64,000 nucleotides of DNA from JAIEPX01 sp963725255 (GTDB taxonomy: Bacteria; Pseudomonadota; Gammaproteobacteria; JAIEPX01), in assembly GCA_963725255.1 (NCBI GenBank), contig CAVRXV010000011.1, forward strand, positions 1 to 64,000. Reading direction: 5' to 3'. Positions 19,161 through 27,974 of the stretch are shown here, one piece after another. Position 1 is the stretch's first letter; each line of letters opens with the position of its first letter. The notes under the pieces were generated by a model that worked only from the letters and a program-made list of their open reading frames with translations, had not been told where the DNA came from and did no database searches. The position numbers were made by a program, and so were the translations under genes.

Positions 19161-22100
19161 AGCTGAAAATAGAACCGTTTTTTCTTTTTGCTCGCCCGTG
19201 AATTTCTACCATTCCCTTAATGTGACTCAATAATTTATCACTGACTTTACGGTAGCCATACTGTGCGCCACAAGTCTCAATCCAGGGCTCCTTATTTTCT
19301 TTATTATTTAGATTTTTAATCATAATATCAAAATTTACGGGTCCATTTGCACTCAAACACTGAAATCCTATCCGGCGCAGATAATGCGTTCCCCAAACCC
19401 ACTCAACGCAATTGTTGGCTTCGAATGAAGAATGACATTGCCCCTCTTGATTTCTGGGCTCACTACTTTCATCCGGTCGAAAAGATAGTGTTAGCGTTAC
19501 CAAAGACTCTGGCATCATTTCCAATCTCTCGAAGTGACAATTATTTATATACAACAAATCCACACTTTGATTATTACCATCTGACCGATACTCTGGTAAT
19601 ACTTTGTGAGGTATCATTTCACCCTGAGGATTTAATACGAAAAGTCGTAAATGAATACCACGTAGATGTGCTAATGCAAATAATATGAGGGGATGGCACC
19701 AACCGAATTCTATCTTTTGATCTCTGATATCATATTCCAGATAAGCAGTAATAATGTTGAGATTATCAACGTGCCTTAGCAACAGCTCTTCATAACTATT
19801 CAGCTCTGGATCTCTGCGACGCAATGCCGCAATGTAATTTCGAGCAACTTCTTTAATAACCGCATACTCTTCCGACAAGGATTCAGTAAATGCTTCATTT
19901 GTGCTGAAGGTTTCGACTAAGATGGGCATCAGAATATCCCGAACCTCGTTGACATGGTTTAGTAATAATCGATAAGCTTCTTGGCGATCAATACCAAAAG
20001 CAGTATAACCACAATCTCCATCGGGATTTACGCGATGTCGGACGTAAACAGCGTCGTCATATGTCAGTTGGGGTACAGATCTTTGTTGAGACTCTGAATG
20101 TGATGTGTCATTCACAGATTTATTTTTCGACGTGTTATTCGCCAATTTATTCTTTGATTCCTGGTATTTTATTTTGAGAATTTCATAGCACTGTGGTTCA
20201 TTAGATAAGAGCCATGCTATAAAATCATCATTAATAGCGGCCCAATTAATTGATGAATTTTTATTTCGTATAAATATATTGAAACATGAGCCTAACGCAC
20301 TTGCAAAAGGTTTCGCTTCTTTCCAATCGAAAAAATGTTCAAAACATTCAGCGTACTCAAATTGCCACTGATGAATGAGTAAACCTACTAAATTATGACT
20401 TGTGAGTTCATAAGAAAGCTGTCTACATCGCTCCGTGAGTATGCTGATGTCATATTTATACTCAGAATCATCATAGACTTTTTTAATCGATTCTCTTAGT
20501 GAACGAGAACGCTCTCCAAGATGCAATGCTTCATTTGTAAAATGAATCGAGTTAATCGTTGGTTCAAGAATATGATATGCAGTTACAAGCGTTTGGGTTA
20601 GAACTGCAACGGCGGCGGCAGTAATTGCCGGTGCACTAGCAGCTACTAATGGCACAATCAGCACACCACCAACAGCAATGATAGGAGCTAAAGACATTGC
20701 ACATTCTAGTATTTGTCTACTGAAGGTTTTAATATCTACTTCTTCATATTTTTTGTTTTCTTCTGTTTTTTCTATTCCGAAACTTTCAAACATGACAGAA
20801 ACTAATTTATATTTTAGTTCATTTTTAAAGGCCTCGTTGACATTATTGTATTCTCTGCTCCTCACTAATTTAAGTTGGGTTTCAGATAAATCTGGCCGCA
20901 TTGCATGCAGCCTCATCTTATATCGAGTCGTAATAAGATCACTTAATACTGCTTCACTCGAAAAAGTAATATTTTTATTCTGAGACAAATCCAACTCCAG
21001 TAGAGTAGCATTGTCTTTTAACCAACTTGCAAGAGTCACTAAATCACGATCGTTAACACGACAATTAGCAAGAATCAGTCGACGTAGTGAGGAATTTTTA
21101 CTTTTTTCTAATGCTATTACCATCCTCTGCAGAGCGGAGTAGATAAGAAGTCCACCCCCACCGAACTCAGGATTGAAACTAAGGTCCAACACACTAATGG
21201 CACATAATCCTTTATAAAACCAATTACTTAAAACTTGACTGCTGTAATATCTCAATTGATTATAAGCGAGGACAAGAGTGAATCCAGATTGGGCTCTTTT
21301 ATCTGTATTAACAGAGGATTTTGAACTCATTGACAATTTACGTTCTCCATTAATCTCCTCCGGTACAGCAGCGACAACTACCCAATCAGATAATTCAATG
21401 TCATCTTTGGAACCAAAAGGAATAGCTAATGTATTTTCTGTTGAAGCTTGAAATGGTATGACCGCAGTCACCTGATTTCTAGGTAAATTATTTTCGTCAT
21501 CACTGTCACCAATAGCATCCAATAATAATATACTATCCCGAGGTGAATCATCGATACTATATGAGCGTGACTGTTTTGATAACAGAAGTGGTTCCGCCGG
21601 GAGATCAGAATTCACCAGTGGTTCCACAGCTGGCACCCGTACTGTGAATTGATGAAGTTCTTGTAAGAAGAATTTACATTCCAAATCGCTGAGCTGGTAT
21701 TCTGATAATTCAATCTTTTCTTCTTTATTTTTGTCAAAATATAAAATAAGTCCGCGCAAAAAAAGTGCTCTTTTATGTAGATTCTTAGACTCATTCTTTA
21801 ACTCAAACTCAAGTGTGCCAAGCAATGAACTGCTCCATTTATTTTCATTAAAAAAGTTTACACTGATTTCTGTAAACCATGCAGCGGGTGATTCTCCAAG
21901 TTCAGCGCCAGATAATGTAATCTTTAATTGTGGCAGCTTATTGATTTGTCGCGAGCACAGTAACGACATCAGCACATGTTCACTTTCGATAGTTAGCGAA
22001 AGATTATAGGATAAATTAATGGCTATGAGTGAAGTGTTGAGTGATGAATTTGTACTACATGATGATAAATAATAAAGCCTCGTTTCGATTTGACCTAAGG

Positions 22101-23682
22101 TTTCTGCTAATGTACGAAAGTCTCGATCGTTAACTCCACAGTTATCCAATTTGAGTGTATGTAAATACCGATTGTTTTTTAAAGCCATAAAAATGATTTG
22201 AACGGGCGATGTATAATTCCATGTTCCTCCGCCAAGCCGAGTATTTCCACTAAGATCTAAAACTGTGAGCGGACACGTCGTTCCAAGCCAATCGGCGATT
22301 GATTTTCCTGCATTTAAACTAAGCTGATTATTAGCTAGAATGAGAGTCTGTACAAAAGTGTCAGATACTTGCATCTCTTCTTTGGAGTCTTCAGACTCTG
22401 GTCTATCTAAGCAGACAACACTTAATCCTTTGAAACGATCAACTAAGAAGCTCGTTTCTGCGTCATTAATTTCTATGCTTGATAATACGACTTTGCGTAA
22501 CGCTAATGGCGAATCGGGTAATTCATTTAGATTAAACATCGACGCGGTCTTAGTACTGAGCGCAATACTCCTGAGTAAAATCTTGATCTTTCCTTCGTGA
22601 TGAGAATCGTGATATTGCTTTAGACAAGGTATCACAAACTTGTGAAACGTATTGCAACCCAAAGCATTAGCGACTAGCAAGCGCACAATATAGGGATAGC
22701 CATGTTCTCCTTGTATATTATCACTTTCCCATTGCCTATCTATAGCATTCCGTAGAGCTAAGCCTTCTTCATAAGTTGACATGGCTCCTAGTTGTAATAG
22801 CGTTCGGACAGTATTAACCGCATCTTCTTGTCTTAGAGATTGTATCGGCCTTTCCGTGATTCGCACGAGTGCAATCTCTAAAATACGGCGGTTCAGAATA
22901 ATCTGAGGCCTACTTTCATGTTGCATTCTATATTGCAACCAGCTAATAAACTGGTGTTTAGCTGTCCCAGCAGCATGAATAAATAATGCTTCATAGCATT
23001 GATTACGCTCAAGTGCATCTTGCAATGTGTTAATTTCAGATTCAATAAATAAAAATAGATCCTTTGCAATATCAATAAGATTATTATCCAAGGCTAAATT
23101 AATTAAAGCGCTTTGTTCAGATAAAAAAACATCGAACTCTTGAACCTCAATCCATCTAAGCAATAATAAGACCATCTTTTGAAGAGTATTATTTTGGAGA
23201 GTCTCATTACTTTGATTATTATCATTAATTAAGAGAAGCCTGAGCGTGCGACTATATATTTGCGAAAGCGCCAATTGATCAAAACTTACTCTATCAATGT
23301 GTTTAATAGCATCATAAATAAAGAGAATATTTTGCAGAGCGTCCAAGTTCCTTTGTTCAGCTGCAGTATTGAGTTCTGATTGAAAATAGTTCGATGCTAG
23401 TTGAGGACAATGTCTAGCAAAAACTTCAGCCGCCTGAGTATTTCTTTCATTGGCTAACAATAAAAGAGGAGTCACTCCAGTGCTTCGTATTATCTCGAGT
23501 CGGACTCCTGCATCAATCCATAGTCTAAATTGAGCATCATCTAAATTACGAGCGGCTCTAAGAATGTCATTAACACTCGGATCAGGCCAGGGTTTGAAAA
23601 GAGAAACAGCTGCATCTAAAGCTTTGCGCATAATCTCATGCTCCGTAAGAATTTGGACTACGTTGCCCTGTAGGACAGCCAT
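19159..23682 (-). CDS. LRR protein with OTU-type cysteine protease (deubiquitinase-like) domain
   Basis: I place the start at ATG 23682, behind AAGGAAGAG, giving 1507 residues; an in-frame GTG at 23811 would add 43 residues of unlikely composition. The N-terminal ~400 residues are ankyrin-like helical repeats. LRR blocks lie at about 414-560 and 797-910 (LDLSGNTRLGGG, LDLSFNPEFGGGG, LDLSQNKNIT). A hydrophobic region lies at about 990-1037. Residues about 1205-1390 look like an OTU domain: NPDGDCGYTAFGI carries the Asp and the catalytic Cys (C1224), ILFALAHLRGIHLRLFVLNP matches the central strand, and NNCHFERL carries the catalytic His (H1383). A GFQC domain follows at about 1427-1480. OTU proteases cleave ubiquitin chains, so a host-directed deubiquitinase is likely. 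The coiled-coil tail is out of frame at 19178-19189. Confidence 0.8.
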   Translation of the reverse strand: MAVLQGNVVQILTEHEIMRKALDAAVSLFKPWPDPSVNDILRAARNLDDAQFRLWIDAGVRLEIIRSTGVTPLLLLANERNTQAAEVFARHCPQLASNYFQSELNTAAEQRNLDALQNILFIYDAIKHIDRVSFDQLALSQIYSRTLRLLLINDNNQSNETLQNNTLQKMVLLLLRWIEVQEFDVFLSEQSALINLALDNNLIDIAKDLFLFIESEINTLQDALERNQCYEALFIHAAGTAKHQFISWLQYRMQHESRPQIILNRRILEIALVRITERPIQSLRQEDAVNTVRTLLQLGAMSTYEEGLALRNAIDRQWESDNIQGEHGYPYIVRLLVANALGCNTFHKFVIPCLKQYHDSHHEGKIKILLRSIALSTKTASMFNLNELPDSPLALRKVVLSSIEINDAETSFLVDRFKGLSVVCLDRPESEDSKEEMQVSDTFVQTLILANNQLSLNAGKSIADWLGTTCPLTVLDLSGNTRLGGGTWNYTSPVQIIFMALKNNRYLHTLKLDNCGVNDRDFRTLAETLGQIETRLYYLSSCSTNSSLNTSLIAINLSYNLSLTIESEHVLMSLLCSRQINKLPQLKITLSGAELGESPAAWFTEISVNFFNENKWSSSLLGTLEFELKNESKNLHKRALFLRGLILYFDKNKEEKIELSEYQLSDLECKFFLQELHQFTVRVPAVEPLVNSDLPAEPLLLSKQSRSYSIDDSPRDSILLLDAIGDSDDENNLPRNQVTAVIPFQASTENTLAIPFGSKDDIELSDWVVVAAVPEEINGERKLSMSSKSSVNTDKRAQSGFTLVLAYNQLRYYSSQVLSNWFYKGLCAISVLDLSFNPEFGGGGLLIYSALQRMVIALEKSKNSSLRRLILANCRVNDRDLVTLASWLKDNATLLELDLSQNKNITFSSEAVLSDLITTRYKMRLHAMRPDLSETQLKLVRSREYNNVNEAFKNELKYKLVSVMFESFGIEKTEENKKYEEVDIKTFSRQILECAMSLAPIIAVGGVLIVPLVAASAPAITAAAVAVLTQTLVTAYHILEPTINSIHFTNEALHLGERSRSLRESIKKVYDDSEYKYDISILTERCRQLSYELTSHNLVGLLIHQWQFEYAECFEHFFDWKEAKPFASALGSCFNIFIRNKNSSINWAAINDDFIAWLLSNEPQCYEILKIKYQESKNKLANNTSKNKSVNDTSHSESQQRSVPQLTYDDAVYVRHRVNPDGDCGYTAFGIDRQEAYRLLLNHVNEVRDILMPILVETFSTNEAFTESLSEEYAVIKEVARNYIAALRRRDPELNSYEELLLRHVDNLNIITAYLEYDIRDQKIEFGWCHPLILFALAHLRGIHLRLFVLNPQGEMIPHKVLPEYRSDGNNQSVDLLYINNCHFERLEMMPESLVTLTLSFRPDESSEPRNQEGQCHSSFEANNCVEWVWGTHYLRRIGFQCLSANGPVNFDIMIKNLNNKENKEPWIETCGAQYGYRKVSDKLLSHIKGMVEIHGRAKRKNGSIFS

Positions 23683-23803
23683 TATTAGGCTCTTCCTTGA
23701 CAGATTGTGAAAGTTGTTGAGGTATTGGAGACCGTAATTGTGTAAACGATCTTTCAGTTGGGGGTGAAGGTGGTGATGAAGGATATTCCTGTTTTTGTTC
23801 CAT
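23636..23803 (-). CDS. Pro/Ser-rich leader frame overlapping the start of the OTU gene
   Basis: ATG 23803 follows GGAAGGTG and sits right behind the promoter at 23836-23865. It encodes 55 residues beginning MEQKQEYPSSPPSPPTERS and ends at TGA 23636, overlapping the OTU gene in another frame. Its Pro-rich composition and distance from the promoter resemble the first 45 residues of the 14665-17307 protein, which shares the promoter. It could be a translated leader coupled to the OTU start, or the original N-terminus of the OTU protein lost to a frameshift. Confidence 0.5.
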   Translation of the reverse strand: MEQKQEYPSSPPSPPTERSFTQLRSPIPQQLSQSVKEEPNNGCPTGQRSPNSYGA

Positions 23804-23835
23804 AATTGCACCTTCCTGTGATGTCTAATGGGCGT

Positions 23836-23865
23836 ACTATAATGGTGTTTACACTATAAAGTCAA
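23836..23865 (-). promoter_or_regulatory. Sigma-70-type promoter of the LRR-OTU gene
   Basis: TTGACT at 23865-23860, an 18-base spacer with TAGTGTAAACACC, then TATAGT at 23841-23836. It is nearly the same block as at 17340-17369, although the downstream coding sequences are unrelated. This implies a shared regulator or a copied regulatory unit. Confidence 0.7.
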
Positions 23866-23968
23866 ATTCGGTTTACCCACCCGCTTTGATTCATAAAAAA
23901 CGTGACTTAACTTTTCTATCGCCTTCTTTTTGAACTGTCCGGAAATTCCAGACAGTTGCCTTTTGGCC

Positions 23969-25180
23969 CTAGTACAACTTTTCGAGTAATCTGCTAATTT
24001 GCCCTGTCAAATAAAATGGTAAAGATAGCAATTTATATTGCACAGCATTTCCTAAAGTGTCTTTGACATCTACATTTACGACACTTGAATAATCTGAATT
24101 TATTCGTAGCGCAAGATCAAATTTCTTAATACCCATAAAATAGTGCAATGATTTTAATGATCCTGTTGTTCCTGCTTTTATCTCTATAGGAATAACTTTG
24201 CTCTTATGCTGGATAATATAGTCTATTTCTGAACTGCTACCGGATATACTCCGCATCCAGCAATAGAGTGCTGGATCGATGTAGTACGGAAATATTGTTC
24301 TCAAAATCTGGCCTGCTGCTTGCTCAGCAATGCCGCCTTTATTGATCAAATTAATTTCAGATGCTGATTGAATTTCATTTAAAGAAATACCTAATTGTGC
24401 AGAACACAATCCAACATCAATAAAAATTTCTTTAAAATATTTATCATTTGTCTCTGCGGCTAATGGTATACCGTTAGCAGAGGTAGCAATAACTTGATGA
24501 CTGATGCGAGCTTTATTGAGTAATCCCAACGCCTTTTTGATCTGAGAAGTGTTTGCATTAGGATTGGCATTTTGATAAATGAATTTTTGGGAGAGTTGTT
24601 TTGGTACAGAAATCATGGCATCTTCCAATCTTTCTATATCAAGACGACCACGATATTTCCCAAAATCATCACGATAATTGGATACTAAATCATGATGTAT
24701 TTTACTAACCTTGGTTAATGATTGTTCTTTTGACCAACTCGAAATGGCTGCTGGTAATCCACCGATAATTAAATATTCTTTAACTAACGACATGAGCTGA
24801 ATGTGAATTGCTTCCGGAACAGGACGATCTATCGTATAATCTTCTATATATTTCAGTAGCCCTGATTTATTAACAGCCATTAGAAATTCTTCAAAAGAAA
24901 GGGGCTCAAGATACAAATAACCAATCCGTCCTACGGGCATACTAAATGTGTGTGTATCCAGTGCAAAATCCAATAGAGAGCCTGTAGCGATAACTGCTAA
25001 TTCTGGCATCTTCTCCGCAAACCATCGAAGTTGAGCCAACAATTCCGGTACAACTTGAATCTCATCCAAGAATAGGAGACTTTTGTGAGGATCAATGCTA
25101 ATTCCACGAGAAGCACCAATTTCTTGCAATGTCGTAGTGGGATCATTTGTTCTGAATAAACTGACGAGTCCTTTCCATAG
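23969..25180 (-). pseudogene. 5'-truncated AAA ATPase of the DUF4143 type
   Basis: The sequence aligns from end to end with the ATPase gene at 25766-27130 (SLLFLDEIQ, IATGSLLDFAL, PVGRIGYLYLEPLSFEEFL, LITGQISRLLEK-like end), but it lacks the first ~65 residues, including the Walker A loop. The homologous frame starts abruptly at about 25177 (WKGLVSLFRTNDP) with a stop codon just upstream. The first ATG-like start in frame (25129) comes even later. Without Walker A it cannot bind ATP normally. The C-terminal PD-(D/E)XK-like part (VIPIEIKAG) is intact, so a truncated product is conceivable, but it is best read as a relic of a tandem duplication. Confidence 0.8.
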
Positions 25181-25765
25181 TTAAGATACTCTCTTGAATA
25201 GATATCGACAGTATAGGTTATTTCTTATGCCAAGTCAAGAAAACAAGGCCTTGAAATCGACACTTTATGCGAAAACAAGACCTTGATTTCACGAGTTCAT
25301 GAACTGAAAATGATGGGGGTAGCTATAATATTGAAACAAGCTTTATCTCGTGGACTTCTGCAGAGTGTGAGGCTAATGTTTCAATGTTAGACCTGACCCC
25401 TTCCCCTATTAACTCAAGCTACTGTAAATTGTATTCTCATTGGTCTTGACATTCTTTGATATTAACAGGCAAAACTTTTAAGTCATATCCGTGTTTTTTT
25501 TCTCACAGATGAGTATGCGTCATTCTTAGATCTGACCCCTTAATTGCTTAATTGACCCTTAATACCCCAATCCAGCTTCAGCTTTGGTGAATGTTGGCAT
25601 GGAAGTCTCCATATGTGCTGTAACAATGACACAGTGTATTAATAATTATTCATTTAGTCAAAGTAAGATATTTAAAGAGAAAAGGGTCAAGTCTCCGATT
25701 GCCACTTTTCTAGTTAATACGAGTGTTATAGAGAATTCTGCCCCCTACTCCTCTTCTCGGTCAAA
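25181..25765. repeat. Gene-free stretch with degenerate GGGGTCARGTCT palindrome copies
   Basis: No convincing gene is seen. Positions 25378-25402 are identical to 25 bases of the long palindrome at 51670-51739, and a diverged left arm (GGGGGTAGCTATAATATTGA) begins near 25315, giving a decayed stem-loop of about 90 bases. Shorter relatives are AGATCTGACCCCTTA at about 25529-25543 and AAGGGTCAAGTCTCC at about 25682-25696. The stretch separates the truncated ATPase from its intact copy. Confidence 0.6.
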
Positions 25766-27130
25766 TTAAAATTTTTCGAGCAATCTGCTAATTTGCCCTG
25801 TTAAATAAAATGGTAGTGATAACAGAGTGTAATTCACTTCAATGCCAAGTGAGTTCGTTAATTTTACTTCAGTAACCGAAGGAAAATCAGCATTTACGCG
25901 TACCGCTAAAGCAAATTTTTTGAGCCCAATTAAAATATGTAATGATTTTAATTTTCCTGCTTTTCCAGCTTTAACTTCGACTGGGATGATGCGACTATTG
26001 TGTTGAATCAAATAATCCACTTCTGCACTAGATCCTTTTTCTTCACGTGACCAGCAATACAAGCTCGGTTCTATGTAATAAGGAGTGATGGTTCTTAATA
26101 ATTGTCCCACCACTTGCTCCGCTAATCCGCCTTTATTTACAAATTGTAGATCCTCAGCAGTCTGAATATCATTTAACGTTAAACCTAATGCACTGCTGCA
26201 CAGACCCACATCAATAAAAATTTCTTTGAAATATTTTTCACGAGAGTCCGCACCTAATGGCACACCATTGGCAGAACTGTTGATGACGCAATGACTAATC
26301 CGCGCTTTGTTAAGCAAAGAAAGTGCCTGTTTTATAGAGTGAACTGAGACATCAGGATTTACTTGGGTATAAACAAACTTAGTCGCTAATTGTTTTGACA
26401 CGGAAAGCATAACTTCATCGAGTCTTTCAGTGGGAACACGTTTGCTGTATTTCGAAAAATCATCACGATACGTAGCTATTAACTCATGCTGAATCTGATT
26501 CACAGTTTTGAGAGAACGCAATGATACCCATGATTGAACGGCAGCTGGTAATCCCCCAATGATGATGTATTCTTTAAACAAAGTGGTGAGCTGTTCATGT
26601 ATCGTCGCTGGAATTTGCGTATTCGATTCAAATGATTTTAGATAGTCTACTAGCCGATCTTTACCATAAGCGATTAAAAACTCTTCGAAGGACATAGGCT
26701 CAAGATGCATATAATTGATGCGCCCGACTGGCATACTGAAAGTATGATCTTCAAGCACAAACTCTAAAAGTGACCCGGTTGCAATAACGGGCAACTGGGG
26801 CATATCTTCAGCAAACCAGCGGAGCTTAGCCAAGATTTCTGGAGCAGCTTGTATTTCGTCAAGTAACAGCAGACTTTTGAGTGGATCAATCGCAATATCA
26901 AGTGATGTGCTGAGGTTGAAAAGGATGGTTTCTGGCTCATTAGAAGAGAATAGATTAATAAGCTTAGGCTGTTTTTCAAAGTTTAACTCAATGAGAGTCA
27001 ATCCATTTTTTTCAGCCAAAGTCCGCGCCATCCAGGTTTTTCCCACCTGCCTAGCACCCCGAATAACCATGGGTTTGCGGTGCTCAGCGGCCAGCCAGGC
27101 TGATAGATCTAACATTCGGGATCGCTGCAT
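25766..27130 (-). CDS. AAA-family ATPase with DUF4143 domain
   Basis: The protein has 454 residues, with ATG behind GAGGAA. Walker A is GARQVGKT (about 25-32) and Walker B LLLLDEIQ (about 85-92). A conserved sensor-like stretch reads IATGSLLEFVL. The C-terminal DUF4143 half contains a PD-(D/E)XK-like core (AEVDYLIQ, RIIPVEVKAG). Length and motif order match the widespread AAA_14/DUF4143 ATPases, often suspected of roles in DNA-related or toxin-antitoxin-like functions, although their substrate is unknown. A truncated paralogue follows downstream on the same strand, so the pair arose by duplication. No operon partner is evident. Confidence 0.9.
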   Translation of the reverse strand: MQRSRMLDLSAWLAAEHRKPMVIRGARQVGKTWMARTLAEKNGLTLIELNFEKQPKLINLFSSNEPETILFNLSTSLDIAIDPLKSLLLLDEIQAAPEILAKLRWFAEDMPQLPVIATGSLLEFVLEDHTFSMPVGRINYMHLEPMSFEEFLIAYGKDRLVDYLKSFESNTQIPATIHEQLTTLFKEYIIIGGLPAAVQSWVSLRSLKTVNQIQHELIATYRDDFSKYSKRVPTERLDEVMLSVSKQLATKFVYTQVNPDVSVHSIKQALSLLNKARISHCVINSSANGVPLGADSREKYFKEIFIDVGLCSSALGLTLNDIQTAEDLQFVNKGGLAEQVVGQLLRTITPYYIEPSLYCWSREEKGSSAEVDYLIQHNSRIIPVEVKAGKAGKLKSLHILIGLKKFALAVRVNADFPSVTEVKLTNSLGIEVNYTLLSLPFYLTGQISRLLEKF

Positions 27131-27446
27131 GCTATTCCTCTAATATTTTTCAGTTAATGGGACTAGTACGATTGCATAGTGCCTTCAATTAAGATAATAG
27201 CAGAACCCAGACCATAAATCAACAAAATAAGACGGTTCTTATTTATAAAATATAATATATAGCCGGTTGATTATTATTTTACGCAGTAAAAACAACCGGT
27301 TCTTTTTTATCGAGTAGGCGCAGGGAGCAATCGGAGATTTACCCCCCTCTCTCAGCCTTGGCTTCAAGGAGTCGCGGAAAGCCGAGCCAATTTATGCTAT
27401 AATTAATAGGTAGAGTTCTTCATTAAAATTTTTAAAGGAGAAACAC
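27131..27446. other. Intergenic region with hairpin and an extended -10 promoter
   Basis: No gene is seen. A hairpin at 27261-27301 (CCGGTTG paired with CAACCGG across a long loop) is followed by CTTTTTTAT and could terminate plus-strand transcripts. At 27398-27403 TATAAT preceded by TGC forms an extended -10 element 44 bp upstream of the small membrane protein gene at 27447, which it probably drives. Confidence 0.5.
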
Positions 27447-27605
27447 ATGAGAGTAGCATTTATCAGTAATATCGGCTTCATCCTATTAGCAATCTATTTG
27501 ATATTGATCGGACTTAGCGGATTAATTCCTGGCTTGATGATTCCACCAATCGTTCTATCAATCCTTGCTTTAGCGTCTGGGATTTTTATTCTTATTGGTA
27601 GATAA
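27447..27605 (+). CDS. Tiny two-helix membrane protein
   Basis: The protein has 52 residues, with ATG 27447 seven bases after a strong AAAGGAG site. Almost the whole protein is hydrophobic, forming two membrane helices with a short turn (GLIPGLMIPP), and it ends IFILIGR. Similar very small membrane proteins of unknown function are common in proteobacteria. It lies 27 bp before a YtjA-type gene and shares its promoter, so both are probably part of one envelope-stress or membrane-associated operon; that role is inference. Confidence 0.75.
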   Translation: MRVAFISNIGFILLAIYLILIGLSGLIPGLMIPPIVLSILALASGIFILIGR

Positions 27606-27632
27606 CTCGTATCTATAGAGGGAGATTAAATT

Positions 27633-27791
27633 ATGTTAGGCTGGATATTAATTTTCTTAGTTATTTCGATTATTGCTGGTGTTTTTGGATTCACAGGAAT
27701 CGCCGCGGAAGCAGCTTATTTTGCAAGAATTTTATTTTTCATTTTTATTGTTCTTTTTGTAATTTCACTTGTAATGCATTTATTAAGCTGA
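27633..27791 (+). CDS. DUF1328/YtjA-family small membrane protein
   Basis: The protein has 52 residues, with ATG 27633 behind GAGGGAG. The sequence MLGWILIFLVISIIAGVFGF followed by TGIAAEAAYFARILFFIFIV is the characteristic pattern of DUF1328 (YtjA) proteins: a MLGWA-like start, AGVLGFxGIA and AKILFFIFLVLFV. Two membrane helices are expected. The function of the family is not known, although members are often associated with stress conditions. It is probably cotranscribed with the small membrane gene 27 bp upstream. Confidence 0.88.
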   Translation: MLGWILIFLVISIIAGVFGFTGIAAEAAYFARILFFIFIVLFVISLVMHLLS

Positions 27792-27974
27792 TCGAGTATA
27801 ATGATTTCTTTTATTAATTCACTTATGTGTAGTAACAATCGTTGTGCCGGTTTTTTGTAATTTTCATTACCTTCTAAGTCTACTCTAAATTATAATCAAT
27901 CATTGAACTCATTCACAGAACTCACCAGCCATGGTATAATTCGCCTCTTTTTTCACCGGATAGAGGCCTATACA

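Noticed and set aside
25584..25769. 61-codon plus-strand frame between the ATPase genes
   Set aside because: No ribosome binding site, composition like intergenic DNA, overlaps the end of the ATPase gene.
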